Shown: one piece after another, positions 1 through 6,981 of the stretch
How the letters are laid out: every line of letters begins with the position of its first letter
Position numbering within the stretch: the first letter of the stretch is position 1
Source of the DNA: Bifidobacterium stellenboschense
GTDB taxonomy: Bacteria > Actinomycetota > Actinomycetes > Actinomycetales > Bifidobacteriaceae
Direction of reading: 5' to 3'
NCBI RefSeq assembly: GCF_000741785.1
Contig: NZ_JGZP01000023.1
Span: 1 to 54,596, forward strand
DNA length: 54,596 nucleotides
Notes under the pieces: model-generated
The model's input: only the letters and a program-made list of their open reading frames with translations
Databases searched by the model: none
Told to the model about the DNA's origin: nothing
Program-made: the position numbers and the translations under genes

Positions 1-2
1 CG

Positions 3-953
3 GCGATCGCCGTTGCCGCACGCGCGCTGCCCGCCGCGCTGCAGGCGCTGCCGTTCATGCCGGTTCTCGTGTCCGCCACGCCGTGGTTCATGGTGATGTC
101 CGTCGTCGCGCTGATGTGCGCGCTCGCGTCGCGACGGTTCGTCGTCGCGCTGGTCGCGGTCGCCACACTCGCCGTGAACGTGTGGTGGCAGATGCCGTTC
201 TTCCGCACGACGGAGCCGCTGACGAGGGCCGCGGACGCCGCGACCGGTCAGGCGCACGCGATCGTCGGCGATGCCTATGCGCGCGTGATGACCTGCAACG
301 TGTACAAGGGACGCGCCGACGCGCAGGCGATCGTCGACGCGGTGCGCGACGAGCGGGTCGAGGTGCTCGCGTTGCAGGAGACGACCGATGCGTTCGTCGC
401 TGCGCTGGAGGACGCGGGCATCGGCGACTACCTGCCGTACAGCAAGGTCGCGAGCTCGGACGGCGTGTACGGCAACGGATTGTGGTCGGCCACGCCGCTC
501 GTCGGCCCGGCGAACGACGACGTGAACTCCAGCGCCTCGTTCATGCCCGGCGGCACGGTCTCGTTCGCCGGCGGCGCGAGGATACGGTTCGTGTCCGTGC
601 ATACGACGGCGCCCGTGCCCGGCTATTGGGGGCAGTGGAAGCGCGCGCTCGACGAGTTGGGCGCGATGAAGGCGCATACGGATACGCGCTACGTGTTCAT
701 GGGGGATTTCAACGCGACCTACGACCATGCGCCGTTCCGCGATTTTCTCGGCGACCGGTTCCGCGACGGGGCGCGGATGGCCGGGCGCGGGTTCACGTTT
801 ACGTGGCCAGCGGACCGGGGGCTGCTGCCGCCGCGGTTCGCGGGCATCGACCATGTGGTCGTCGATCAGGGGATCGTGGCGGGACGGTTCAAGGTGCTGC
901 CGATCGCGGGCTCCGACCACGCCGCGCTGCTCGCCACGCTGGCGGTCGAATAA
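3..953 (+). CDS. Endonuclease/exonuclease/phosphatase-family protein, N-terminus outside window
   Basis: The reading frame is open to the left edge, so the true start lies upstream; an internal ATG at 57 is available but leaves a hydrophobic stretch cut in half. The visible N-terminal ~55 residues are hydrophobic (LMCALASRRFVVALVAVATLAVNVWW) and look like membrane segments. The rest is an EEP (DNase I-like) metal-dependent fold: TCNVYKGRA near the start, the LALQE motif with the metal-binding Glu, HTT, GDFNAT, and the C-terminal IDHVV and SDHAALLA motifs. Substrate is unknown; membrane-anchored members of this family in Actinobacteria act on phosphodiesters outside the cell. A short perfect hairpin follows the stop. 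Family assignment is firm, function is not. Confidence 0.82.
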   Translation, partial: AIAVAARALPAALQALPFMPVLVSATPWFMVMSVVALMCALASRRFVVALVAVATLAVNVWWQMPFFRTTEPLTRAADAATGQAHAIVGDAYARVMTCNVYKGRADAQAIVDAVRDERVEVLALQETTDAFVAALEDAGIGDYLPYSKVASSDGVYGNGLWSATPLVGPANDDVNSSASFMPGGTVSFAGGARIRFVSVHTTAPVPGYWGQWKRALDELGAMKAHTDTRYVFMGDFNATYDHAPFRDFLGDRFRDGARMAGRGFTFTWPADRGLLPPRFAGIDHVVVDQGIVAGRFKVLPIAGSDHAALLATLAVE

Positions 954-955
954 AA

Positions 956-975
956 ACCGGTAAAGATCTACCGGT
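956..975 (+). terminator. Hairpin after the EEP-family gene
   Basis: Perfect 7-bp inverted repeat ACCGGTA / TACCGGT with a 6-nt loop, starting 3 nt after the stop codon. There is no clear T-run, so it is a weak terminator candidate. Confidence 0.4.
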
Positions 976-990
976 CATTGGGGCCGGCGT

Positions 991-1002
991 TATAGTGAGG
1001 GC
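991..1002 (+). promoter_or_regulatory. -10 box immediately upstream of xseA (leaderless start)
   Basis: TATAGT at 991-996 ends 6 nt before the xseA ATG at 1003. Transcription would begin at or next to the start codon. No good -35 hexamer is visible at 17 bp upstream. Confidence 0.45.
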
Positions 1003-2367
1003 ATGAGTTACGACATGAACGCCAACATGCGGGGCATGGCCCCTTCGGCCGGGTACGGCGCGGGTTCCGGCGCGGTTCCGGGCGGCCGTGCGGGTGGCTA
1101 TGCGGGTGGCGGCGCGCCCGCGGCTCCGGACCTGAGCCGGCCGCGCCCGCTCGACCAGCTGCCGCGGATGGCCGCCGACACCACGGCCGAGAACCCCTGG
1201 CCGGTGAGCGTGCTGAGCCAGAAGTTCCACAACGCCGTGGCGAAATGGCCGGCCGCGTGGATCTGCGGGCAGATCACCGAGATCAACACGCGCCGCTCGG
1301 GCTCCGCCTATCTCACGGTGCGCGACGATTTCGAGGACATCGCGATCTCCGTCTCCGGCTGGCGCGCGTTCGCCGCCGCCGCCGCGCAGTTCCGCCAGGG
1401 CGACCGGGTCGTCATCCACGGCCGGGCCGACATCTGGGTCAAACAGACGCGCCTGAGCTTCATCGGCGACGAGATCCGCAAGATCGGTGCCGGCGGGCTC
1501 AAGGAGCAGATCGACGAGCTGCGCAAGAAGCTCAAGGGCGAGGGCCTGTTCGACGCGGAGAACAAGGTGCCGCTGCCCGAGTTCCCCAAGTGCATCGGCC
1601 TGATCTGCGGCCCGCAGGCGCGCGCCGAAGGCGACGTGGTCACCAACGTGAACCTCAGGTGGCCGGTCGTGCGCTTCAAGATCGTGCATGCGCACGTGCA
1701 GGGCAAGCAGTGCCCGTCCGACATCATCGAGGCGATTCGGCGACTCGACGCCGACCCGGAGGTGGACGTGATCATCGTGGCGCGCGGCGGTGGCGCGTTC
1801 GAGGACCTCATCGGCTTCTCCGACGAGGGCGTGGTGCGGGCCACGGCCGCATGCTCCACGCCGATCGTCTCCGCCATCGGCCATGAGGACGACTGGACGC
1901 TCATCGACCTGGCCGCCGACCTGCGCGCCTCCACGCCCACCGACGCGGCGAAGAAGGTCGTGCCGGACGTGCGCGAGCAGTGGCAGCTCGTCGATAACGC
2001 CGTGCGTCAGATGCGCATGCGCATCTCCTCGCGCGTCGACAACGAGATCCGGCTCGTCGAAGGCTATGCGAACCGGCCGAGCCTCACCCGGCCGCTCACC
2101 ATGCTCGAACCGCACCAGCGGTTCCTCGACGACGCGCGCACCCGGCTTGACATCGGCCTGCGGCGTCTCGTCGACGACGCCTCGCTCACCATCGAGAAGG
2201 CGCACGCCTCGCTCACCGCGCTGAGCCCCCAATCCACGCTGAACCGCGGGTACGCCGTCGTGCAGACCGCCGACGGGCACGTGCTCGACGACGCCGCGAA
2301 CGTCCACGCCGGCGACGAGCTCACCCTGACGCTGCGCAGGGGCGTCGTCACCGCCACGGCCGACTGA
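1003..2367 (+). CDS. xseA: Exodeoxyribonuclease VII large subunit
   Basis: Catalytic subunit of exonuclease VII, which degrades single-stranded DNA from both ends together with XseB; cytoplasmic, DNA repair. The first ~60 residues are a Gly/Ala/Pro-rich extension (MSYDMNANMRGMAPSAGYGAG...) not typical of the family. An OB-fold follows (NPWPVSVLSQKF ... ICGQITEIN, to about residue 155). The conserved core includes ARGGGAFEDL (~residue 265) and GHEDDWTLIDLAADLRASTPTDAA (~295-320), matching the family pattern of GRGGGS-EDL and GHE-D--L-D--AD-RA-TPT-AA. The C-terminus has the SPQSTLNRGYAVV motif. At 454 aa it has the usual length. xseB follows 115 bp downstream. A later start near NPWPV is possible, but no better start site is seen. 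Confidence 0.95.
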   Translation: MSYDMNANMRGMAPSAGYGAGSGAVPGGRAGGYAGGGAPAAPDLSRPRPLDQLPRMAADTTAENPWPVSVLSQKFHNAVAKWPAAWICGQITEINTRRSGSAYLTVRDDFEDIAISVSGWRAFAAAAAQFRQGDRVVIHGRADIWVKQTRLSFIGDEIRKIGAGGLKEQIDELRKKLKGEGLFDAENKVPLPEFPKCIGLICGPQARAEGDVVTNVNLRWPVVRFKIVHAHVQGKQCPSDIIEAIRRLDADPEVDVIIVARGGGAFEDLIGFSDEGVVRATAACSTPIVSAIGHEDDWTLIDLAADLRASTPTDAAKKVVPDVREQWQLVDNAVRQMRMRISSRVDNEIRLVEGYANRPSLTRPLTMLEPHQRFLDDARTRLDIGLRRLVDDASLTIEKAHASLTALSPQSTLNRGYAVVQTADGHVLDDAANVHAGDELTLTLRRGVVTATAD

Positions 2368-2482
2368 GACGGTGCCGGCGCGCTGGCGGACGTACTGGCG
2401 CGGGCGCTGCCGGCGTAGGGTGTCGCCGGCGCGTGGGCGTTGAACGAACGAAACGACACGATACGAACGAAAAGGAACGGAT

Positions 2483-2842
2483 ATGACCGACAAGAACACG
2501 ACGGAACAGACCGCGGCCGAGGCCGTGGCGACCGAGAACACGACCGTGCAGGCCGCGGGGGAGGCCGCCGCGGCTCCCGCCTCGACGCTCACCGACAAGG
2601 AACGCGCCGCCATCGCGCAGATGCCCTACGAGGAGGCGCGCGACAAGCTCATCCAGGCCGTGCAGGCGCTGGAGGCCGGCGGCCTCAACCTCGACCAGTC
2701 GATGCGCCAGTGGGAGATCGGCGAGGCGCTCGCCCGGCGGGCGCAGAGCCTGCTGAACGACGTGCGCGCGCGTCTCGACGCCGCGCAGAACGCCCAGGCC
2801 GCCACGGCCGACACGGCCGGCACGCAGTCGAATCTCGACTGA
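2483..2842 (+). CDS. xseB: Exodeoxyribonuclease VII small subunit
   Basis: Small helical subunit that binds XseA in several copies per complex. After a Thr/Glu/Ala-rich N-terminal tail of ~45 residues comes the family core: MPYEEARDKLIQAVQALEAGGLNLDQSMRQWEIGEALARRAQSLLNDVRARL, a two-helix hairpin in which LE-GGL-L--S---YE-G--L--- is the diagnostic pattern. The 119-aa length is longer than the ~80 aa usual for XseB because of low-complexity ends. The start at 2483 has an AAGGAA Shine-Dalgarno. It lies directly behind xseA in the same direction. Confidence 0.93.
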   Translation: MTDKNTTEQTAAEAVATENTTVQAAGEAAAAPASTLTDKERAAIAQMPYEEARDKLIQAVQALEAGGLNLDQSMRQWEIGEALARRAQSLLNDVRARLDAAQNAQAATADTAGTQSNLD

Positions 2843-2964
2843 GCGCCCTTCGCGGCCTCATTGTCCGGGCGGGTTGGCAACATGCTTGCCGACCCTTCCG
2901 GGCATGCCCGCATGCGCGTGCCCCGGACGCCGTCGCGACACGCGGCGCATGGGATTGTTACGTT

Positions 2965-3000
2965 AATCACACAGATGTGATTCGGCGGTATTCCGCCGAA
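2965..3000. promoter_or_regulatory. Palindrome AATCACA-N4-TGTGATT abutting an 8-bp hairpin
   Basis: AATCACACAGATGTGATT (2965-2982) is a perfect inverted repeat with 7-bp arms. It overlaps by two bases a perfect hairpin, TTCGGCGG / CCGCCGAA (2981-3000). The first has the shape of a dimeric regulator site. The second could end xseB transcription, though it lacks a T-tract. Both sit just upstream of the nrdD promoter region. Confidence 0.4.
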
Positions 3001-3002
3001 AA

Positions 3003-3049
3003 CCACTACCACTAGTGTTTGGGCGGCGTGCCGCGACTAGATATAGGGG
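3003..3049 (+). promoter_or_regulatory. Pair of NrdR boxes upstream of nrdD
   Basis: Two 16-bp boxes start exactly 31 bp apart (3003-3018 and 3034-3049), the three-helical-turn spacing known for NrdR. Box 2 has core CTAGATATAG against the consensus CWATATATWG. Box 1 is weaker inside but keeps the palindromic ends CCACTA...TAGTGT. NrdR represses ribonucleotide reductase genes according to dNTP/ATP status, which fits the downstream gene. The nrdR gene is not in this window. The rest of the 2843-3164 gap holds no gene I can support. Confidence 0.65.
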
Positions 3050-3164
3050 TGGGGATGCCGTACAGTATCTGAGGCTCAGGAAAACGCGGGGTCTTCGGAC
3101 CGGCACGGAATCCTGAAGACATGATGTACGACAAGGCCTTTTCGGGCCGGGATGGAGATGTGAG

Positions 3165-5564
3165 ATGGAGACAGCAACGATCAGTCCGACGACCACCACC
3201 GTCAAGGCCGGCGGTCGCCCGGTGCAGGTCGAGAAGCGTGACGGACGCGTCGTCGACTTCGACCCGATCAACATCATCTCCGCCGTCAAGGCTGCGTTCG
3301 GCGACCTCGACAAGCAGGTCGGCCCGGAGGAGGAGAAGCTCATCCGCGGCTTCGCCAACCAGGTCGAAGGCGAGATCAAGGAGCGCTACGCCGGCCCCGC
3401 CAAGATCGAGGACATCCAGAACCTCGTCGAGCACGCGCTCATCGACGCCCACCTGTACGACGTGGCCCGCGCCTACACCACCTACCGCCTCGACAAGGAC
3501 ATCGAGCGCGCGAAGGCCACCGATGTGAACGAGGCCGTGTCCCGCTTCATCAACCAGGACCCGACCCTCATCCACGAGAACGCCAACAAGGACGCCAACG
3601 TCTACGCCACCCAGCGCGACCTGCTGGCCGGCGCCGTCTCCAAGGCCGCTGCGTTCAACATGCTGCCGCCGGCCGTGTCCAACGCCCACATGAAGGGCGA
3701 CATCCACTTCCACGACGCCGACTACTCGCCGTTCACCGCGCAGTCCAACTGCTCGCTGCCCAACTTCTGGGACATGCTCGCCAACGGCTTCACCCTCGGC
3801 AACGCGCCGATGGCTTCCCCGAAGTCCATCGCCATCGCCGCCACGCAGATCACGCAGATCATGAAGGACGTGGCCTCCAGCCAGTACGGCGGCCAGACCG
3901 CCAACCGCGCCGACGAGCACCTCGCCCGCTACGCGAAGCTCGACTACGAGAAGTTCCTCGAAGAGGCCCGCGAGATGATCCCGGACGACATGCCGATCGA
4001 GTTCGCGCGCCGCCAGGTCGCCAACGCGAAGGCCAACGAGCCGTCCAAGCTCCACTTCGAGAAGGGCCGCGAACCGCTGCCGATGGACACCCCGTTCCAC
4101 ACGGACGTCGACGAGCTCGAGCAGGAGCGCGAGATCCTCGCCAAGATCCGCACCCGCAAGGCCATCTACGACGCCATGCAGACCATGGAGTACCAGATCA
4201 ACTCCAACCGCGTCTCCAACGGCCAGACCCCGTTCGTCACCGTCGGCTTCGGCCTCGGCACCGACTGGTTCTCCCGCGAGATCCAGCGTGCCATCCTGCT
4301 CAACCGCATCCGCGGACTCGGCCGCGAGCACCACACCGCGATTTTCCCGAAGCTCGTGTTCACCGTGCGCCACGGCGTGAACGCCGACCCGGGCGACCCG
4401 AACTACGACCTGAAGCAGCTGGCCCTCGAATCCGCCACCAAGCGCATGTACCCGGACGTCGTGTTCTACGACAACATCGTCAAGATCACCGGCTCCTTCA
4501 AGGCGCCGATGGGCTGCCGCTCCTTCCTGCAGGGCTGGATTAACCCGGAGACCGGCAAGGACGAGGAGGACGGCCGCATGAACCTCGGCGTCGTCTCCGT
4601 GAACGTGCCGCGCATCGCCCTCGAATCCCACGGCGACAAGGCCCGCTTCTGGAAGCTGTTCGAGGAGCGCATGGAGATCGCCCACCAGGCCCTCCAGTTC
4701 CGCATCATGCGCTGCAAGCAGGCCACCCCGGTGAACGCGCCCACCCTGTTCCGCTTCGGCGCTTTCGGCCGTCTCGGCGCCAACGACAGCGTCGACGCCC
4801 TGTTCAAGAACGAGCGTGCCACCGTGTCCCTCGGCTACATCGGCCTCGCGGAGACCACCGCCGTGTTCTACGGCAAGAACTGGATCCGCGACCACGGCTG
4901 GGATCCGGAAGGCAAGGAGTTCGCGCTGTCCATCGTCAAGCGCATGAGCGAGCTGTGCAAGCAGTGGAGCAAGGCGGAGGGCTACCACTACTCCGTGTAC
5001 TCCACGCCGGCCGAATCCCTCACCGACCGCTTCAACCGCATGGACCGCGAGAAGTTCGGCCGCGTCGACGGCGTGACCGACCACGACTTCTACACCAACT
5101 CCTTCCACTACCCGGTGTGGCTCCAGCCCACCCCGATGGAGAAGCTCAACTACGAGAAGGACTTCCCGTACTACGCGTCCGGCGGCTTCATCAACTACTG
5201 CGAGTACCCGTGCCTGCAGGACAACCCGAAGGCGCTCGAAGCCGTGTGGGACTACGCGTACAACGTGGGCATCGGCTACCTCGGCACCAACACGCCGATC
5301 GACCACTGCTTCGTGTGCGGCTTCCAGGGCGACTTCGAACCCACCGACGAAGGCTTCAAGTGCCCCGAGTGCGGCAACTCCGACCCGGACAAGTGCAACG
5401 TGACCAAGCGCACCTGCGGCTACCTCGGCAACCCGGTCCAGCGCCCGATGGTGCACGGCCGCCACGAGGAGATCTCCCACCGCGTCAAGCACATGAGCGG
5501 CGAGACCGGCCACGTCACCCTCGGCGACGGCTCCACCCGCGAATGGTTCGAAGAGGCCAAGTAA
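3165..5564 (+). CDS. nrdD: Anaerobic ribonucleoside-triphosphate reductase (class III)
   Basis: Oxygen-sensitive glycyl-radical enzyme that reduces NTPs to dNTPs, supplying DNA precursors under anaerobiosis. An ATP-cone allosteric domain (VEKRDGRVVDFDPINI...) covers about residues 15-105. The catalytic barrel follows. Near the C-terminus, four Cys (CFVCG ... CPECG) form the zinc site, and the glycyl-radical loop is RTCGYLG with the radical Gly at residue 752. The 799-aa length is normal. The ATG at 3165 has GGAG 7 nt upstream. Its activase nrdG lies ~320 bp downstream. Paired NrdR boxes upstream indicate repression by NrdR. Confidence 0.97.
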   Translation: METATISPTTTTVKAGGRPVQVEKRDGRVVDFDPINIISAVKAAFGDLDKQVGPEEEKLIRGFANQVEGEIKERYAGPAKIEDIQNLVEHALIDAHLYDVARAYTTYRLDKDIERAKATDVNEAVSRFINQDPTLIHENANKDANVYATQRDLLAGAVSKAAAFNMLPPAVSNAHMKGDIHFHDADYSPFTAQSNCSLPNFWDMLANGFTLGNAPMASPKSIAIAATQITQIMKDVASSQYGGQTANRADEHLARYAKLDYEKFLEEAREMIPDDMPIEFARRQVANAKANEPSKLHFEKGREPLPMDTPFHTDVDELEQEREILAKIRTRKAIYDAMQTMEYQINSNRVSNGQTPFVTVGFGLGTDWFSREIQRAILLNRIRGLGREHHTAIFPKLVFTVRHGVNADPGDPNYDLKQLALESATKRMYPDVVFYDNIVKITGSFKAPMGCRSFLQGWINPETGKDEEDGRMNLGVVSVNVPRIALESHGDKARFWKLFEERMEIAHQALQFRIMRCKQATPVNAPTLFRFGAFGRLGANDSVDALFKNERATVSLGYIGLAETTAVFYGKNWIRDHGWDPEGKEFALSIVKRMSELCKQWSKAEGYHYSVYSTPAESLTDRFNRMDREKFGRVDGVTDHDFYTNSFHYPVWLQPTPMEKLNYEKDFPYYASGGFINYCEYPCLQDNPKALEAVWDYAYNVGIGYLGTNTPIDHCFVCGFQGDFEPTDEGFKCPECGNSDPDKCNVTKRTCGYLGNPVQRPMVHGRHEEISHRVKHMSGETGHVTLGDGSTREWFEEAK

Positions 5565-5587
5565 GTCGTCAGGCGGTCGATCATCCC

Positions 5588-5613
5588 GCTTCCGCCGGTA
5601 TCTCGGCGGAAGC
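5588..5613 (+). terminator. Hairpin after nrdD
   Basis: Perfect 10-bp stem GCTTCCGCCG / CGGCGGAAGC with a 6-nt loop, 23 bp after the nrdD stop, without a T-run. It may attenuate transcription between nrdD and nrdG or stabilise the nrdD 3' end. Confidence 0.45.
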
Positions 5614-5632
5614 GATGCGGCCAATGATTCCC

Positions 5633-5740
5633 GCTCCCGTCGGCGGGAGCTGTCGAACGAAGTGAGACTGAGGGTGGTTCGTGCAACGGTTGCGACCACC
5701 CTCAGTCCGTTTGCGACGGACAGCTCCCGCCGGCGGGAGC
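5633..5740. repeat. ~108-bp palindromic intergenic element, copy 1
   Basis: The outer arms are themselves small palindromes, GCTCCCGTCGGCGGGAGC (5633-5650) and GCTCCCGCCGGCGGGAGC (5723-5740). Inside them GACTGAGGGTGGT pairs with ACCACCCTCAGTC, so the whole element can fold into one long cruciform or hairpin. A second member with the same architecture lies at 52985-53091. The internal GAGGGTGGT/ACCACCC parts are the most conserved. This is a dispersed, structured repeat family, not a gene. Confidence 0.8.
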
Positions 5741-5856
5741 GCATCATGATGTGGGGTGGCTGATTCGTCTGCGACGGACAGCTCCCGCCGGCGGGAGCGC
5801 ATCATGATGCGGGGCATCTGATTCGTCCGTGGCGGACAGCTCCCGCCGGCGGGAGC
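5703..5856. repeat. 58-bp tandem repeat, about 2.7 copies
   Basis: The 18-bp palindrome GCTCCCGCCGGCGGGAGC recurs at 5723, 5781 and 5839, exactly 58 bp apart. Units begin around CNGATTCGT/CAGTCCGT and include GCATCATGATG between palindromes. The array grows out of the right arm of the 108-bp element and ends 26 bp before the nrdG ATG, so it would lie in the nrdG leader. Confidence 0.85.
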
Positions 5857-5882
5857 ATATGTGTGAGTGAGGAGCGTGAAGC

Positions 5883-6599
5883 ATGGTTGAGGACGGAAGA
5901 ATGATCCGCCGTGATTTCGCGGCGGGGGAGACCGGGCGAGGCCCCTCCGTACCATCGAACGGACTCGCCAACGATCCGCGGGCCGGGCAATGGGACGGCC
6001 GGCGCATGTCCCATCGCATGATCGCCGACTACAAGACGTTCGTCGTCACCGACGGCGAAGGCGTGCGCAACTCGCTGTACGTCTCCGGCTGCCCGTTCCA
6101 CTGCGTCGACTGCTTCAACTCGTCCATCTGGGACTTCCAGGCCGGCCACAAGTACACGCAGCGCCTCGAAGACAAGATCATCGAGGACCTGAAGGCCCCA
6201 TGGGTGCAGGGCATCACCTTCCTCGGCGGCGAGCCGCTGCTTAATACCCCCGTGCTGCTGCCGCTCGCGCACCGCATCCGCGCCGAATTCGGGGATTCCA
6301 AGGACATCTGGAGCTGGACCGGCTACACGTGGGAGGAGCTCATGCGCCCCGGCGAGACCCCGGACAAGCGCGAACTGCTATCGCTCATCGACGTGCTCGT
6401 CGACGGGCGGTACTTGAAGACCCAGAAGGACTCGCTCCTGCAATTCCGCGGCTCCAAGAACCAGCGCATCCTCGACGTTCCCGCCTCCCTCGCGCAAGGC
6501 CGCACCGTCATCTGGGGCAAGCTCCACGATCAGGAGCGCGACATCCCCGAGATCTACCTCAAGGACCGCGAGGCCGGCGAAGGCACCCAAGCCTCCTGA
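5883..6599 (+). CDS. nrdG: Anaerobic ribonucleoside-triphosphate reductase activating protein
   Basis: Radical-SAM activase that installs the glycyl radical on NrdD. The 4Fe-4S motif is CPFHCVDC (CX3CX2C, Cys 70, 74 and 77), followed by the SAM-binding FLGGEPLL segment. At 238 aa it is longer than minimal NrdG (~155-180 aa), with a ~40-residue N-terminal extension (including DPRAGQWDGRR). The ATG at 5883 has a GAGGAG Shine-Dalgarno 8 nt upstream and is preferred. An ATG at 6006 (MSHRMIADYK) would remove the extension and is the main alternative. Partner of the upstream nrdD, from which it is separated by structured repeats. Confidence 0.94.
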   Translation: MVEDGRMIRRDFAAGETGRGPSVPSNGLANDPRAGQWDGRRMSHRMIADYKTFVVTDGEGVRNSLYVSGCPFHCVDCFNSSIWDFQAGHKYTQRLEDKIIEDLKAPWVQGITFLGGEPLLNTPVLLPLAHRIRAEFGDSKDIWSWTGYTWEELMRPGETPDKRELLSLIDVLVDGRYLKTQKDSLLQFRGSKNQRILDVPASLAQGRTVIWGKLHDQERDIPEIYLKDREAGEGTQAS

Positions 6600-6622
6600 C
6601 ACGCTCCCTCCCTCCTCTCCAT

Positions 6623-6710
6623 CCCATGGTGCGGTAAAACTCCCATGGTGCGGTCGGCCAAAATGGCTTGATTCCGGGGTTGTGAAGAAAATGTGTTGCC
6701 GCACCATGGG
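6623..6710. repeat. Direct and inverted copies of CCCATGGTGCGG
   Basis: CCCATGGTGCGGT occurs at 6623-6635 and 6642-6654, and its reverse complement CCGCACCATGGG at 6699-6710. The last two can pair as a stem with a ~45-nt loop. The 6600-6981 gap otherwise holds no supported gene. Confidence 0.6.
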
Positions 6711-6981
6711 GAGGGCGACCCCTATGGGTGGGGAGGGTGAGTGAATGGGGGAGGGGGATTCCTTCACGGGATAGGGAGGAATTCCCGCGGTATTCCGACA
6801 GGACACGCGAAGGCGTTGCGTTTACGGCTTTTCCTGTTAGATGAATCACGCCCGGCCCCCGCGTGACCCGCCTTCCTTGGGCAGGGCTTCGGACTAGAGT
6901 ATGGGTTTTGAGTGGCCGGGCCATACGCGATTTGCTTGCGACTCGCAAGACGCGTCCCGGAAATCGGTTGAAGAGGTTTAC

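Noticed and set aside
5703..5856. 58-bp array as a CRISPR with short spacers
   Set aside because: The inter-palindrome segments are themselves conserved between units, so the period is a whole repeated unit rather than repeat plus unique spacer.
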